Shown here one piece after another: positions 5,237 through 5,759 of a stretch of DNA of 5,759 bases (positions within the stretch are counted from its first letter, which is position 1; each line of letters begins with the position of its first letter). The notes under the pieces were generated by a model. The model had not been told where the DNA came from. It worked only from the letters and a program-made list of their open reading frames with translations, and did no database searches. The stretch comes from Coriobacteriales bacterium (GTDB lineage Bacteria > Actinomycetota > Coriobacteriia > Coriobacteriales > UBA8131), in contig JAIRUT010000011.1 in the NCBI GenBank assembly GCA_031254255.1, forward strand, positions 1-5,759. Reading direction: 5' to 3'. Position numbers and translations under genes: made by a program.

Positions 5237-5759
5237 TTACGCACGGTCAAAAAATGGTGATTTGCCAGACACCGATAGCGGGATCCCCATGATCAGCTTA
5301 TGCTCACCTAGCAATCCTAAAGACACAGCCGCCTTGCCGATGCTGAACATGATTCGATTGTCGATGCGGCTGTCAGCAGCCATAGCCACGGCCGATCCAA
5401 GTGCAATACCCAAATCCATAGGGGCAAACACACAAGTCGCCCCAGCGGCAGTACAAGCATCGCAAGTCTCAAAGCCACAGAGTTGACAACGGTGGCTCAG
5501 GCCACGTGTCTTATATTCGATTCCGGCCAACACCACGGCTTTACTGGCATCAACATTGTCCGCGTCACGAGCCAAAAAACTACCACCGCCACTGTTGGCG
5601 ATACGCCGCATTTCTTCTGCAAGCTCGGCCTTCTCGCCTCCAGTAACCACAACCGTGTCCATACAATCGACGCCACAAGCCTTGGGCGCAGTCCTAACTG
5701 CCGCACAGATTGCATAAGCCAACTGCCAGACAGCCTGCTCTTCAGCTTCCCCGGATTTA
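5237..5759 (-). CDS. DUF2148 ferredoxin-like domain protein, 5' end off the window
   Basis: The last 173 codons are visible and the reading frame stays open to the right edge, so the true start lies outside; a TTG at 5722 is internal, since the preceding codons (GEAEEQAVWQ) belong to the conserved N-terminus. The protein matches the DUF2148 family of anaerobic bacteria and archaea: AVRTAPKACGVDC early, SGGGSFLARDADNV in the middle, then a cysteine cluster SHRCQLCGFETCDAC with a further Cys in GATCVFAPMDLGIALGSA. At least four of these cysteines could ligate an Fe-S cluster. The biochemical role of the family is not known to me. The gene ends 30 bp before elp3 on the same strand, probably one transcript. 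The next element to the right is unseen. Confidence 0.88.
   Translation of the reverse strand, partial: KSGEAEEQAVWQLAYAICAAVRTAPKACGVDCMDTVVVTGGEKAELAEEMRRIANSGGGSFLARDADNVDASKAVVLAGIEYKTRGLSHRCQLCGFETCDACTAAGATCVFAPMDLGIALGSAVAMAADSRIDNRIMFSIGKAAVSLGLLGEHKLIMGIPLSVSGKSPFFDRA

Noticed and set aside
5720..5722. TTG at 5722 as the start of the DUF2148 gene
   Set aside because: Codons upstream of it continue the conserved family sequence to the window edge, so the gene is simply cut off.
1..5759. CRISPR array, tRNA, rRNA or insertion sequence
   Set aside because: No spaced repeats, tRNA-like clover pattern, rRNA stretch, transposase or terminal inverted repeats were seen.

Overview
This window is part of a bacterial microcompartment (BMC) locus from an anaerobic bacterium. 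Every gene I can support reads on the minus strand, so transcription runs from high to low coordinates. The anaerobic lifestyle is inferred from the mix of gene products: a DUF2148 ferredoxin-like protein, a bacterial Elp3 (radical SAM plus GNAT), and a metabolosome shell set with a PduS-type flavin/Fe-S oxidoreductase. I cannot fix the phylum from this sequence. Moderate GC, dense overlapping genes and a U-rich intrinsic terminator would fit Clostridia-like Firmicutes or a Desulfobacterota-like anaerobe.

Right part (about 3224-5759): a DUF2148 gene cut by the window edge, followed 30 bp later by a 660-aa Elp3 homologue. Elp3 is expected to modify the tRNA wobble uridine. These two look like a small housekeeping operon with no functional tie to the BMC.

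Middle (2984-3223): a 240-bp non-coding gap. On the minus strand it holds, in order, a plausible promoter (TTGACG, 17 bp, TAGGGT), a pair of 7-bp direct repeats overlapping a small hairpin, and a long hairpin followed by a U-rich tail. The hairpin is either the Elp3 terminator or a conditional terminator (attenuator) in the leader of the BMC operon. This is the least explained part of the window.

Left part (1-2983): six tightly packed BMC genes. In order of transcription they are a permuted GrpU-like hexamer shell protein with one pore-region Cys, a PduN/EutN-type pentamer (vertex), PduS (flavin and two Fe-S clusters), PduT (tandem-BMC trimer with the Fe-S cysteine), a PduA/EutM-type hexamer, and the start of a PduU/EutS-type permuted hexamer running off the left edge. 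Several starts and stops overlap or touch, which supports one transcript.

Together these encode facets, a vertex and an apparent electron route across the shell (PduS to PduT, perhaps also GrpU-like). No signature enzyme, aldehyde dehydrogenase or cobalamin/glycyl-radical enzyme lies in the window, so the substrate cannot be read directly. The GrpU-like protein hints at a glycyl-radical type compartment.
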